64,000 nt of DNA, taken from contig NZ_JRFE01000034.1 of NCBI RefSeq assembly GCF_000756305.1, forward strand, positions 5,512 to 69,511. Direction: 5' to 3'. The stretch is from Myxosarcina sp. GI1. Lineage in GTDB: Bacteria > Cyanobacteriota > Cyanobacteriia > Cyanobacteriales > Xenococcaceae. The translations under genes were made by a program, and so were the position numbers. The notes below the pieces were generated by a model, which worked only from the letters and a program-made list of their open reading frames with translations, was not told the origin of the DNA and did not search any database. This document shows, in pieces, positions 44,016 through 52,597 of this stretch; position 1 is the first letter of the stretch, and every line of letters begins with the position of its first letter.

Positions 44016-44067
44016 TCTATTTTCTACTTGAAAAAATTTTTGTTAAATTGAATCGCGCTTTGGTAGT

Positions 44068-45630
44068 TCACCGAGCGAGCGACATCTCTAACGTTAGATC
44101 GTGACCAAATTCCAAATAAAGATATTTTTTGACCCAATCTAGGTCTTTATTCAATCGTTTAGCAGCATTGCCTAAATAATCTTGATAAAGCTCGAATAAA
44201 GAGTCTGTTTTTTGGTGGTTGAAAACTGCTCCCCTACCCCAATCAAAAGGTGGAAAAAAATTATATTTTTCTTTGAATTTTACTGCTGCCCAGGTTGGGG
44301 CATAACCGTTACTGTAAGCGTGTCTTAAAAGCTCGCGATATAAAACCAGCTTTTCTTTATCTGTCGCAATTGCCAATCGGTTTGTACCCAGAACACTTAC
44401 GAGTTTTTTCAAATCGAAATTATATCCACAGTGAGGACAGCGTAAACAGGTCGCGTAAATATAGACTCCACAACCTCCATCAAGTGTCGGGCAGATTTTT
44501 AGAGGAGCTTTCCCTTGAATTTTATTTTTTTCTTCTTCACTCAAACTCAATTCAATTTCCTCTAAATCTTCAATAAAACCATGTTCGATAACGTTTTGAG
44601 ACTGATCTAATACCAAACAGTCATGTTTGGCAGGTGCTAAACGCAACCCTCTACCTAACTGTTGAAAATATAAAGCTTTTGATTTTGTAGGACGTGCTAG
44701 CATAACGCAACTTACTTCAGGTACGTCAAATCCTTCTGATAAAGCTCCACAGGAAGCTAAAACTAAAAGTTTGCCGCTACCAAGTTGTTTGTAAAGCTGA
44801 TTTCGTTCGGATATTGGCGTTTTTCCCGTCACTACCGCTGCTTCTATCCCTCGTTCTAGAAACGCTTTGGCGATATTTTCTGCGTGTTTTACTCCCACCG
44901 CAAAAGCAACGCTACGACGTTTGTAGCCCAAATCAAACCAGCTATGGCAAAGCTGCTGTATTAGTTCGGGGCGATCGCAAACGGTATTTAGCTGCGGAAC
45001 ATTGTAATCGCCGTTGGTTACTTCCATCTCATCCAAAGATACGTCGAAATCTAACCCATAATAAGAAGGTTTAACTAAAAAATTAGACTGAATAAGTTCT
45101 TTGGGCATGGGGGTACATACTAACGCTGAATAAATATCTCCCAAAGATTCTTTTTTTGATAACCTCCAGGGCGTAGCAGTCAAACCTAAATAAATAGCAT
45201 CAGGAAAAAATATTTGCATTATTTGCTGACAGATACTGCTAAACGCCACAAGATGGCATTCGTCAAAAATAATCAAATCGAATTTACATTCTTTCCATTT
45301 CTGACGATTTGGCAGGGTTTGCACTGAAGCAATCTGGACGTTCGCATCGATATTTTCTTCCCAACCTGCCTTAAAAAAACCACAATTTAATCCGACCGCA
45401 GCGAACTTATTATAGGTTTGAGCAATTAAGATATCTCGATGCACCACAAACAAAACTCGTTTATTTCGACTTACCGCGTCGAAGATCACTTTAGTTGCGA
45501 TCAGCGTTTTGCCCGAACCCGTAGCAGATACTAATAATATTCTTTTTACCGATTGGCGAATTAAATTGTAAGTATCTGAAACTGCTTTTTTTTGATAATT
45601 TCTTAAAGTATAGGGAATTTTTTCGCTCAC
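44068..45630 (-). CDS. DEAD/DEAH-type superfamily 2 helicase with zinc ribbon
   Basis: A 520-residue SF2 helicase. Motifs: RNYQKKAVSD (Q motif), VSATGSGKTLIA (Walker A), VVHRDILIAQT (Ia), FDECHLV (II, DECH), GLTATPWRL (III), and C-terminal GFDVPEVSCVMLARPT and QQLGRGLRLAP (V, VI). A zinc ribbon (about 395-435: CPTLDGGCGVYIYATCLRC PHCG) follows. The shape resembles the helicase part of type III restriction enzymes or plasmid-borne homologues. No nuclease domain or methylase partner is nearby, so a role in plasmid replication or transfer is more likely than restriction. ATG at 45630. Confidence 0.9.
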   Translation of the reverse strand: MSEKIPYTLRNYQKKAVSDTYNLIRQSVKRILLVSATGSGKTLIATKVIFDAVSRNKRVLFVVHRDILIAQTYNKFAAVGLNCGFFKAGWEENIDANVQIASVQTLPNRQKWKECKFDLIIFDECHLVAFSSICQQIMQIFFPDAIYLGLTATPWRLSKKESLGDIYSALVCTPMPKELIQSNFLVKPSYYGLDFDVSLDEMEVTNGDYNVPQLNTVCDRPELIQQLCHSWFDLGYKRRSVAFAVGVKHAENIAKAFLERGIEAAVVTGKTPISERNQLYKQLGSGKLLVLASCGALSEGFDVPEVSCVMLARPTKSKALYFQQLGRGLRLAPAKHDCLVLDQSQNVIEHGFIEDLEEIELSLSEEEKNKIQGKAPLKICPTLDGGCGVYIYATCLRCPHCGYNFDLKKLVSVLGTNRLAIATDKEKLVLYRELLRHAYSNGYAPTWAAVKFKEKYNFFPPFDWGRGAVFNHQKTDSLFELYQDYLGNAAKRLNKDLDWVKKYLYLEFGHDLTLEMSLAR

Positions 45631-45801
45631 TTGGCAAACTTTAAAATATTTTGTGAATTCAAAAAGATAAAGAAAAGAATCAAAGATTCTTTATCAAAGA
45701 AAAACTCGCTCTAAAACTCGATTGTAGTATACTTTCGGTATTTCATAATTTTGGTTTTTCGAGTGCTTGTTGGGTGAAAATTTCGGACATAGCCGTTTTG
45801 T

Positions 45802-45960
45802 TTACATAATTGATTTAAACTGTAATCCCAAACGTATTAACATAGCGATCGCGACAAAAACTCCTAATCCCAAACGAGCGTAGTTGACAAGTTTCATCGT
45901 TTGTTTGGAAGGAGGTGAAATTTTATTTGACTTTGAAAAAAGTCTCTTATTACTCGGCAT
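45802..45960 (-). CDS. Small single-span membrane protein, 52 residues
   Basis: A 52-codon frame: polar and lysine-rich N-terminus (MPSNKRLFSKSNK), then MKLVNYARLGLGVFVAIAML, giving one transmembrane helix, and a short tail. It overlaps the end of the gene upstream (45950-46213) by 11 bp, as is usual for coupled genes. Too short for standard gene callers but supported by composition and overlap. Possibly part of the T4SS membrane apparatus. Confidence 0.5.
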   Translation of the reverse strand: MPSNKRLFSKSNKISPPSKQTMKLVNYARLGLGVFVAIAMLIRLGLQFKSIM

Positions 45961-46213
45961 TTTTATCCTGTTTTTCTAGTTGTATTTTAAGTAATTCTTC
46001 TTTGAGATTTATATCGAGCAATTTATCAGAATTATTAAATTGATTGACAAATATTATTATCATAGCTAGATTCGCTAGAATAGAAGCTAAGATACAAGCT
46101 ATAGTTGTAAACTTCAAATAAATGGTCGAACGTTCTTGTAGTTCAGTTTGTTTTGTTCCATTAGTATCGTATTTATTCATAAAAGAAAGTTTGCCTTTTC
46201 GTTTACCAGTCAT
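45950..46213 (-). CDS. Small membrane protein with a coiled tail
   Basis: About 87 residues from the ATG at 46213, with GAGGTG 8 bp before it; the frame extends upstream to an ATG at 46228 without such a site. One transmembrane segment (STIYLKFTTIACILASILANLAMIIIFVN, about 28-55) and a charged helical tail (LKEELLKIQLEKQ). Unknown family. Context is the downstream end of the conjugation operon. Confidence 0.55.
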   Translation of the reverse strand: MTGKRKGKLSFMNKYDTNGTKQTELQERSTIYLKFTTIACILASILANLAMIIIFVNQFNNSDKLLDINLKEELLKIQLEKQDKNAE

Positions 46214-46276
46214 AGCTTTACACCTCAACTAATTAATCTCGATAAATAAACTAAGTTTGCCAGCCAATTTTTTGAT

Positions 46277-47434
46277 TTAACTGCCTACAAATATCCAATC
46301 ATTAACTTTTATCGAACCTAAAGGACTAGGAATAGGACCAATAATGTAGGGTGATTCACCGCAATGTGTTTGGAAATTGAAAAAAATCATGTTTTCTGCG
46401 GTATCGGTATTTTCATAGGTTTCCCAAAGGACGACTTTAAAAGTATCGCCAAACGGATGAATGCCAGTAGGTTCGTATCCGATCGAACACCCCGTACCTC
46501 CAAGAACTTGTTGGTATTTACCTGAAATCCACTGACTGCCCTCAAAAGGTAACTGAACGCTTTGTCCCATGTTTTCAAAATCGTCTAATTCGATGTTGGC
46601 GCAATTAACTTCACAGGGAACGGAAAAACCCTCTAAATAAGAACCGCTAATAGTGTGTTGACGGTTAACTTCAGAAGTTCCCCAAATAAAGTCAGCCCTG
46701 GCAATAATCGAACCAGTGTCGGATATGGAATTGGGATAATCGTCTAAAGGGACTTCACTCAATCCTGGAATCTCGCCGACAAAGCTACTTTGCCAACCTT
46801 CAAATTCTGAGAGATTCGTTTTTTCTAAGTTAGGGATGGAGGAAACACTGTATTGAGTCAGATCTATATTATTTAGTTCTAACTTTCCTAAATTAGGATT
46901 GAATAAAAGTAACTGTCCTAGTTGCTGGCGAGAGGTAAACAATCCATTTTGGGACAATAGCTCTTCAATTGGAGCTATTTCTTCGGCACTGTAGCTTTTT
47001 AAATCTGGAATAGCTTCAATTAAAGAAGATAGAGTTTGTTCTCCTAATAAGGGGAGTTCAGATAGAGGAAGACTGTCAAAATCGATTGTTTCTGAGGATT
47101 TGGTAGATTGTGCTATTTCTTCTAAGGTAAAAGATTGTGGAGCGAGAAAGTTTTCCAAATCTCCTAGCTTTAAAAAGCGATCTGGTGTATCACCTGCATT
47201 CCAAACTCGTTCAAAATCATATCCGATTAAGTCATTGTATTCATCCCCAACTGCACCAGATTCATTTACACCTTGTAAATCGGCAAAAGAAAGCTGCTGC
47301 CAATCGGGAGGAGGTTCTATTTCATAGGTGACTGAAGAATTTGATTGAGCTTTAGCAGCAAGAAAATTCGTACCATAGCTTACTAAAGCTAGAAAGGTGA
47401 AGATGGCAAGAAAAGTCGATTTTCTAGTATACAT
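46277..47434 (-). CDS. Exported protein of the transfer operon, unknown function
   Basis: A 385-residue exported protein with a signal peptide (FLAIFTFLALVSYGTNFLAAKAQS). The first half has leucine-rich motifs (LPLSELPLLGEQTLSSL, EEIAPIEELLSQNGLF); the second half is aromatic with several Cys (SVPCEVNCANIEL, GTGCSIGYEP, FQTHCGESPYIIGP). Paired cysteines suggest a disulfide-stabilised envelope or surface protein. No homologue could be named. Its place at the end of the T4SS operon suggests a plasmid-specific role in mating contact or entry exclusion, which is only inference. Confidence 0.6.
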   Translation of the reverse strand: MYTRKSTFLAIFTFLALVSYGTNFLAAKAQSNSSVTYEIEPPPDWQQLSFADLQGVNESGAVGDEYNDLIGYDFERVWNAGDTPDRFLKLGDLENFLAPQSFTLEEIAQSTKSSETIDFDSLPLSELPLLGEQTLSSLIEAIPDLKSYSAEEIAPIEELLSQNGLFTSRQQLGQLLLFNPNLGKLELNNIDLTQYSVSSIPNLEKTNLSEFEGWQSSFVGEIPGLSEVPLDDYPNSISDTGSIIARADFIWGTSEVNRQHTISGSYLEGFSVPCEVNCANIELDDFENMGQSVQLPFEGSQWISGKYQQVLGGTGCSIGYEPTGIHPFGDTFKVVLWETYENTDTAENMIFFNFQTHCGESPYIIGPIPSPLGSIKVNDWIFVGS

Positions 47435-47449
47435 GAATTTAAATGGTAG

Positions 47450-47794
47450 CTAGGGTTTCAAACGGAGTTTCGGGCAATTTTGCCGAATGGGTTTTTGTTG
47501 ATGAAGGGAGTTAACAATTGGTTCTGATTCACTTGTTAGAGTTTGAAGCTGCGCGGCATATTGCAAAATTTCTTCTGACAATTCCGTTCCCGTGTTTAGC
47601 CACTCCGCGCTTTCAGAGTTCCATAAAGCTGAAAAAGCTCTTTTTCCCGTACTATTGTCAAATACAGCAATTATATTTGTAGCGTCATCCCACTCAATAG
47701 TAAAATTCTTCCCCGAATGAGAAATAATTTTTCTTTGATTGAGAAACTGTACCAGTTGCTCGGCAGTATCGGCAATTTGAAGATTGTTATTCAT
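47450..47794 (-). CDS. Small protein sharing a beta module with the 607-residue protein
   Basis: A 114-residue protein. Residues about 25-90 (FTIEWDDATNIIAVFDN, SALWNSESAEWLNTG, EEILQYAAQLQTL) resemble the end of its upstream neighbour (VEYLSDTKTIIFRDK, EATWSNGRWNDSGNT, EIYFVSEVAPKVN). The gene starts four bases before the neighbour's stop. It is likely a stand-alone copy of that module. Function unknown, probably tied to DNA transfer. Confidence 0.55.
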   Translation of the reverse strand: MNNNLQIADTAEQLVQFLNQRKIISHSGKNFTIEWDDATNIIAVFDNSTGKRAFSALWNSESAEWLNTGTELSEEILQYAAQLQTLTSESEPIVNSLHQQKPIRQNCPKLRLKP

Positions 47795-49614
47795 CGAATT
47801 CCTCGACGTTGAGACTTTTGCTGGCTGTGGTTTTGTATCTGTTGCTGTTCGGAAAGAGCTTTGTTAACTTTTGGGGCTACTTCAGAGACAAAATAAATCT
47901 CTTTATCTTCGCTAATTTTGGTGTTCCCCGAATCGTTCCAGCGACCATTACTCCAGGTAGCTTCTAGAGATTCTTCTGGATTATTTTTGTCTCTAAAAAT
48001 AATAGTTTTAGTATCGCTCAGGTACTCTACGAGAACACTCGCTTTATCAACCTTGTGAGTTTGGTTGAGATTTAGATAGTTTGAGAGTATTGGGGCAATA
48101 GTATCTACTCTTTTTTGTTGTTTTTCTTTATTTAACTCTCGTTTGATTTCATCTATTTCAGAAATACCAATCTGGCTGAAAGTGCCTGTCGCATTAGCTT
48201 CAATAATATTTTTATTGTCCTTTTTAACAATCAAACGATCGCTATGAAGCTCGATGGAGTATTTACTCATACCAATTTGAGAAATTTCCCTGTCGTTGTT
48301 TGCAACTTGTTTAATAATTTGGTTTAGTTGAAGTTCGTAGGTATTTTCTTGTTTTTGAGTACCTTTAGCCGTTAAAGATGGATCTTTAAATGCCTTCATC
48401 GCTCCTTGTAGCTCGTCAAGATTTGAGTTGTAAGCAGTGCAAGTTAAGCGATTCTTTGAGAGTATACTACCTTCTAGTTCTTTAAAAGCTGCTATGGTTT
48501 TATTCTGGCGATCTCTTATCTGATATTCTCCAGATTTGGTTCGTTCTATATTGTAGTCACCAACGCTATACTTATTATCTCCAAGTCTTCGTTCGCCAGT
48601 TTGGTATTTATGGTAAGCGTGTTCGATCAGACGTTTGGTCGTAACGTAGGCAGCTATTTTTTGGGTTTGAGTATCGAACCAAGTTTTAGCTTTATGTCGA
48701 TCGCGTTCGACATTTTGTGAAATAGATTCCGATATCTTGCCAAGCCAATTTTTAGTTTGAGAATATCGCTCCTGAATTTTATTGACTTGTTCTTTAACTA
48801 GTGAAAGCGTTTGTTCGAGGGAACGTCGTTCGCTTGAAGAAAGCGAAGGAACTTGTTGGGATTCGAGTTGAGAACGTGTTTTAGTAGTAGGGTCTAAAGG
48901 TTGAAATTTGCTAGCAGCAGAAGATATTGCTTCTGCTCGATAATTAGTGTCGAGAGTTGGATGTTCGGTTTTAATTTTTTGCCAGAGACTATTAGAATTG
49001 CCAGTTAACTCTTGAAGACGTTCGGAGTTAGCGGTTTCGGGAAAAATATTTACATTTGTTTGTGAATAAACTATAAGCTCGTTGTTTTTGACATCGATCA
49101 GGGCTATGTCATCGCGATCGCGCCAGAGTTGGTAGTCTCCAATTTGGGAAACATTAAGCTCCGTATCTTGTAAAACTTCTCTTGCGGGTTCGGTCAAATT
49201 TAGAGCGATTTCAACCAATGTGTTTTGTTGTCGATCTACTACCAAATCTTCGGTTGTTATTTTTGGTTCGATATTTTTCTCTACGGCATTATTTAGATAC
49301 TCAAGCTCATTTTGCTGTTCGTTAGCCGACTTTTCTTCACTTAGAGAGTCAACATTTTCAACTCCCTCGACTTTATCGTCTAAAGTAGCAATCAGATCTT
49401 TAAAAGCCGAGTACATATTTGATTCTTGTTCGGGAACGAAAATATTTGGGGAATTTGACATTTCTTTATTAAAAACTGGTTTTCTCAATTCAATATTGCT
49501 AGTTTGCTCGAAGTTTTCTCTTGCTTTGGCGAACAAAGTTGCATATTCACGATTTAAATATCGAGCAGTAGATAAAAGGGATAATTTTGGTTCTGTTTGT
49601 TGAGGCTCGCTCAT
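47791..49614 (-). CDS. Large transfer-operon protein with repeated beta modules
   Basis: A 607-residue hydrophilic protein without signal or membrane helix. A helical N-terminus and a coiled central part (SSERRSLEQTLSLVKEQVNKIQERY) are separated by recurrent short beta modules: YQLWRDRDDIALIDVKNNEL, YNIERTKSGEYQIRDRQNKT and YSIELHSDRLIVKKDNKN. Similar units occur in the relaxase tail and in the next small gene. It probably works with the relaxase in the cytoplasm, for example as a relaxosome or DNA-processing factor. That role is inferred from the shared modules. Confidence 0.55.
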   Translation of the reverse strand: MSEPQQTEPKLSLLSTARYLNREYATLFAKARENFEQTSNIELRKPVFNKEMSNSPNIFVPEQESNMYSAFKDLIATLDDKVEGVENVDSLSEEKSANEQQNELEYLNNAVEKNIEPKITTEDLVVDRQQNTLVEIALNLTEPAREVLQDTELNVSQIGDYQLWRDRDDIALIDVKNNELIVYSQTNVNIFPETANSERLQELTGNSNSLWQKIKTEHPTLDTNYRAEAISSAASKFQPLDPTTKTRSQLESQQVPSLSSSERRSLEQTLSLVKEQVNKIQERYSQTKNWLGKISESISQNVERDRHKAKTWFDTQTQKIAAYVTTKRLIEHAYHKYQTGERRLGDNKYSVGDYNIERTKSGEYQIRDRQNKTIAAFKELEGSILSKNRLTCTAYNSNLDELQGAMKAFKDPSLTAKGTQKQENTYELQLNQIIKQVANNDREISQIGMSKYSIELHSDRLIVKKDNKNIIEANATGTFSQIGISEIDEIKRELNKEKQQKRVDTIAPILSNYLNLNQTHKVDKASVLVEYLSDTKTIIFRDKNNPEESLEATWSNGRWNDSGNTKISEDKEIYFVSEVAPKVNKALSEQQQIQNHSQQKSQRRGIR

Positions 49615-49621
49615 TGTGCCT

Positions 49622-50002
49622 TTAATTAGTAAACTTTAAGTTTTCAAGAATATTCAAATTTAGGCTAATATACTTAGTACGGTCTACTATAAGCTCCGAA
49701 CCATATTGAAAAATGGCACATTCGCAATCGAATTTCCATTCAGTAAATTTAGGTGTATTTGAAAAAATTGAGGAGTCTTGGTTAAGATAAATTGTTCGCT
49801 CGTCTTGGTACTTCAAAACGCAAATTTCATCAAAATATATTTCTATTAGATTGGGTAGATAATTGCAGGGAAAAGGGTATTTTTGTTTTTGCTCTATTAA
49901 ATATTCTAATATAGGAGGATTGGCAATAATCGATTTTTTAGTCGATTCGGCAAGCTGCCAATTGCGAATTACTTTTGATAGTTGTAATGTTTCAAAACTC
50001 AT
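49622..50002 (-). CDS. Hypothetical protein downstream of VirD4
   Basis: A 126-residue protein of unknown family. No signal peptide or membrane segment. Visible: LSKVIRNWQLAESTKKS, NYLPNLIEIYFDEICVLKYQ, WKFDCECAIFQYGSELIVDR. It lies 16 bp after the VirD4 gene and 7 bp before the 607-residue protein gene, so it is part of the same transcript. Confidence 0.5.
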   Translation of the reverse strand: MSFETLQLSKVIRNWQLAESTKKSIIANPPILEYLIEQKQKYPFPCNYLPNLIEIYFDEICVLKYQDERTIYLNQDSSIFSNTPKFTEWKFDCECAIFQYGSELIVDRTKYISLNLNILENLKFTN

Positions 50003-50018
50003 GATTTCGTAGTATTAA

Positions 50019-51806
50019 TTACATAAAAGACCTAAATTCTTCTGCTTTCTCTCGTTCTTTATCATTATGTACAGATGCAGAATTAGATTCTGATTTTGGT
50101 GGTAAAGGAAAAAGTTTTTCTGCTAGAGCTTCTCTTTTTTCGATTTCTGAATCTAAATCGCGATTTTTTCGAGAAGCTATTTCTCGATTAGTCAAATTAC
50201 GAATAATTTGCTCCGACCACAATTTTTTACACTTGGTTTCATCTTTTTTATCTCTTCTGGGAATTTTTATGCGGCGTAAATGCCAGGGAATATCTCCTCT
50301 TGTTTCCGATTCAGAGGCACTGTTTATGTAAACGCACTCACCTTTGCGAAAACTTGTAAAGTCATCGGATTTAAGAATAGGAGTAAGTTGAGTTTGTTCG
50401 TTAATAGATCTCTGTCCGCCAATGCTGCCTAAGTTACGAGAAGTGGTTTTGTTTTTAACAACTACTTCTTTATCACCTATATAAGCTGAAAAATCACGAG
50501 CAGTTTGTAAATTACCTGGATTGAACCAGAAGCGAGTTCCTAGTGGACTGCGTAAAATACTGGCTCGACCTTTACCGTAAGAGTCTTCTAGTTGTTCGAT
50601 AGATTGATAGCCATAAATACCGACATAACCTTTAGAGCGATGTTCGTTAGCATAAGTAGGCAGATTTTCAATTTTGATAGTTGTTAGTTCGTCAAAGCTA
50701 CAAATCAAAGGAACTTCTCTTTGAAAAGCAAAATTTTGATTGATGAGAGTTTCGATCGTGGCAGCAAGTAAAGGATTGACGACTTGCTGGCGCGAGATGT
50801 CGCTTTGAAAGATTAAAATTTCTTTTCGCTCTAAAATTAACGAAGTGTTAGTCTCGCCTAAAAAACTAGCTAATAGATCGTGCTGCATAAAGGTAGTAAT
50901 AATATCCTGTGCGCCAGCTAAAATTCCACTACTAGTTTCTTCAGCTTCGGCTACTGATATTATTTGCTTGAAGCCAATCTGAACCCATTTAGAAAAATAC
51001 TTCAGATTTTGAGTTGCTGCATACTTCAAACGTTTGGCAAAATCAGGCAGTTGCAACAGACAAAAAGCCATAGCCAAATCGGGATAAATAGTATTTTTGG
51101 CAAGAAGAAAGGAAGCAAATAAAACTCTTTTACCAGCAGGACCAAAAAATCCATCCGTTTTACCAGTATCGCCTCTGAGATTGGCATGAAAATTTTTAGC
51201 CAAAGTTTCGGCAGTAGTCATATCCTCATCATCAGTAATGAAATCTAAAGGATTGATTACGCAGCTATAGTCTCGACCTGGAGCGAAGATTCGTAATTTA
51301 TATCCTCGGCGTACCGCAGACGCACCAACAAAAGGTATTTGTCCTCCAAGTCCATGTGGTCCACCTTTATAGTCGTAAAGAAATATAGGATAATTTTGTG
51401 CGATCGCGCTGCCTAATACCCGATCGATTACGCTAAAAGTTTTTCCACAGTTGGGACGACCGACAACTTCCATTGACTGATTGGCATTAGGAATAAATAA
51501 ACTAGGTGGATATCCAGTAAGCCAAATTTTACAAAAAGGCATAAACCAGTCGAGTTGCCACCGTCGAAAAGAGCCTGAAAAAAGACAAATTTCATTGATA
51601 TGATTACTCTTTAGCTGCTCTATAGCAGTTTTAACGGTGCGAAGTTTTACCCTGTTGTTAGCTAAAGTAGCCCTGGTTAACTGACTTTTCTTCTCTCCTC
51701 CGAGATTGGCGACCGCTAAGATAAATAGCAAGCCTATTAATAACAGTAGATTGGGATCTTTTAGCTGTTCGAGGAGATCGCCAAAGACATAGGTAAAGCT
51801 GGACAT
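50019..51806 (-). CDS. virD4: Type IV coupling protein (VirD4/TraG-type ATPase)
   Basis: A 595-residue ATPase that links the relaxosome to the channel. Walker A is GRPNCGKTFSV (about 116-126) and Walker B is VPLICSFDELTT. Further VirD4-type features are YDYKGGPHGLGGQ, NPLDFITDDEDMTTAETLAKNFH, and SKGYVGIYGYQSIEQL. One hydrophobic segment (about 17-31) at the N-terminus anchors it to the membrane, with no second helix obvious. The motifs match conjugative VirD4/TraG proteins. It lies downstream of VirB9-like and VirB10 genes in the operon. Confidence 0.9.
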   Translation of the reverse strand: MSSFTYVFGDLLEQLKDPNLLLLIGLLFILAVANLGGEKKSQLTRATLANNRVKLRTVKTAIEQLKSNHINEICLFSGSFRRWQLDWFMPFCKIWLTGYPPSLFIPNANQSMEVVGRPNCGKTFSVIDRVLGSAIAQNYPIFLYDYKGGPHGLGGQIPFVGASAVRRGYKLRIFAPGRDYSCVINPLDFITDDEDMTTAETLAKNFHANLRGDTGKTDGFFGPAGKRVLFASFLLAKNTIYPDLAMAFCLLQLPDFAKRLKYAATQNLKYFSKWVQIGFKQIISVAEAEETSSGILAGAQDIITTFMQHDLLASFLGETNTSLILERKEILIFQSDISRQQVVNPLLAATIETLINQNFAFQREVPLICSFDELTTIKIENLPTYANEHRSKGYVGIYGYQSIEQLEDSYGKGRASILRSPLGTRFWFNPGNLQTARDFSAYIGDKEVVVKNKTTSRNLGSIGGQRSINEQTQLTPILKSDDFTSFRKGECVYINSASESETRGDIPWHLRRIKIPRRDKKDETKCKKLWSEQIIRNLTNREIASRKNRDLDSEIEKREALAEKLFPLPPKSESNSASVHNDKEREKAEEFRSFM

Positions 51807-51827
51807 AATAGTTAACTCCTTACACTA

Positions 51828-52595
51828 TTAGTATTGTCTAGAGTTAAAATCTTCAGTTTCTAAGGGCATCAATCTGCGTCTGGTTTCTTCTTGTAAACCA
51901 ATTTTTCCCAGTTCGCTTAATAGTGAAAGTGGAAGCTCGAAGGAACGGGCAGCTTCTTTTAAAGGAGTATCGTTCAAGCTTAAAGCAATACATTCAGCTA
52001 CAGCCAAAACTAGAGGATCGTCGGCTGCTATAGCACCTCGCTCTAACTTAGTTTCTAAACCCAATCTAATATCTTCGGGAGTAGCTTCACCTAATGAAGT
52101 AACTAGAGTATTTTTAGGTTGTGGAGGTTTGGTAGCTACTGGCTTTTTGACAACATCAGGTGAAACCGAGACTCGGTTGTTATCATCTTGAGCATCGCTA
52201 TTGACAATAACAAACTCGTATTCCTGCTGGTTGCCATTTTTGTCAGCAGTAACGACAAACAAGTTAGGTCTAGAAGTTGTAGTAGTGCCTGGAATCTCAA
52301 TGTTTTGAATGCGCCGCAAAAATATCGATTTAGCTAGACCCGATTCGACAGGGGCATTAAGAGTGTATATGTGGCGAGACTGGTCGCTGAGAAGAACGAA
52401 AGTAATAGTTTCTCCATTTTCAAAGCTAATAGCTGTAGCTTTACCCTGTGAAACATTAACCGTAGTCGATTCAGCTTGAGCTTGGCTCGCTCCTATATTT
52501 TTAGTTTCGGCTGTTACTGGTAAAAAAGTCATTCCAGCAAGCATGAATCCTAAAGCACCAGAAACTAGATTGAATTTGAGAATTTTTTTGCTCAT
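51828..52595 (-). CDS. VirB9/TraK-like channel protein
   Basis: A 255-residue exported protein: signal peptide (LVSGALGFMLAGMTFLPVTA), then a beta-rich part (TTVNVSQGKATAISFENGE, TFVLLSDQSRHIYTLNAP) that resembles VirB9/TraK beta-domains, and a helical C-terminal region (LGEATPEDIRLGLETKLERG). It sits between VirB10 and VirD4 genes, the usual place of VirB9. The assignment rests on fold pattern and position. The start lies 3 bp after the VirB10 stop. Confidence 0.65.
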   Translation of the reverse strand: MSKKILKFNLVSGALGFMLAGMTFLPVTAETKNIGASQAQAESTTVNVSQGKATAISFENGETITFVLLSDQSRHIYTLNAPVESGLAKSIFLRRIQNIEIPGTTTTSRPNLFVVTADKNGNQQEYEFVIVNSDAQDDNNRVSVSPDVVKKPVATKPPQPKNTLVTSLGEATPEDIRLGLETKLERGAIAADDPLVLAVAECIALSLNDTPLKEAARSFELPLSLLSELGKIGLQEETRRRLMPLETEDFNSRQY

Positions 52596-52597
52596 GG

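Noticed and set aside
49220-49603. 127-residue plus-strand frame inside the 607-residue gene
   Set aside because: Antisense shadow; composition (many Ser and Phe) mirrors the sense protein.
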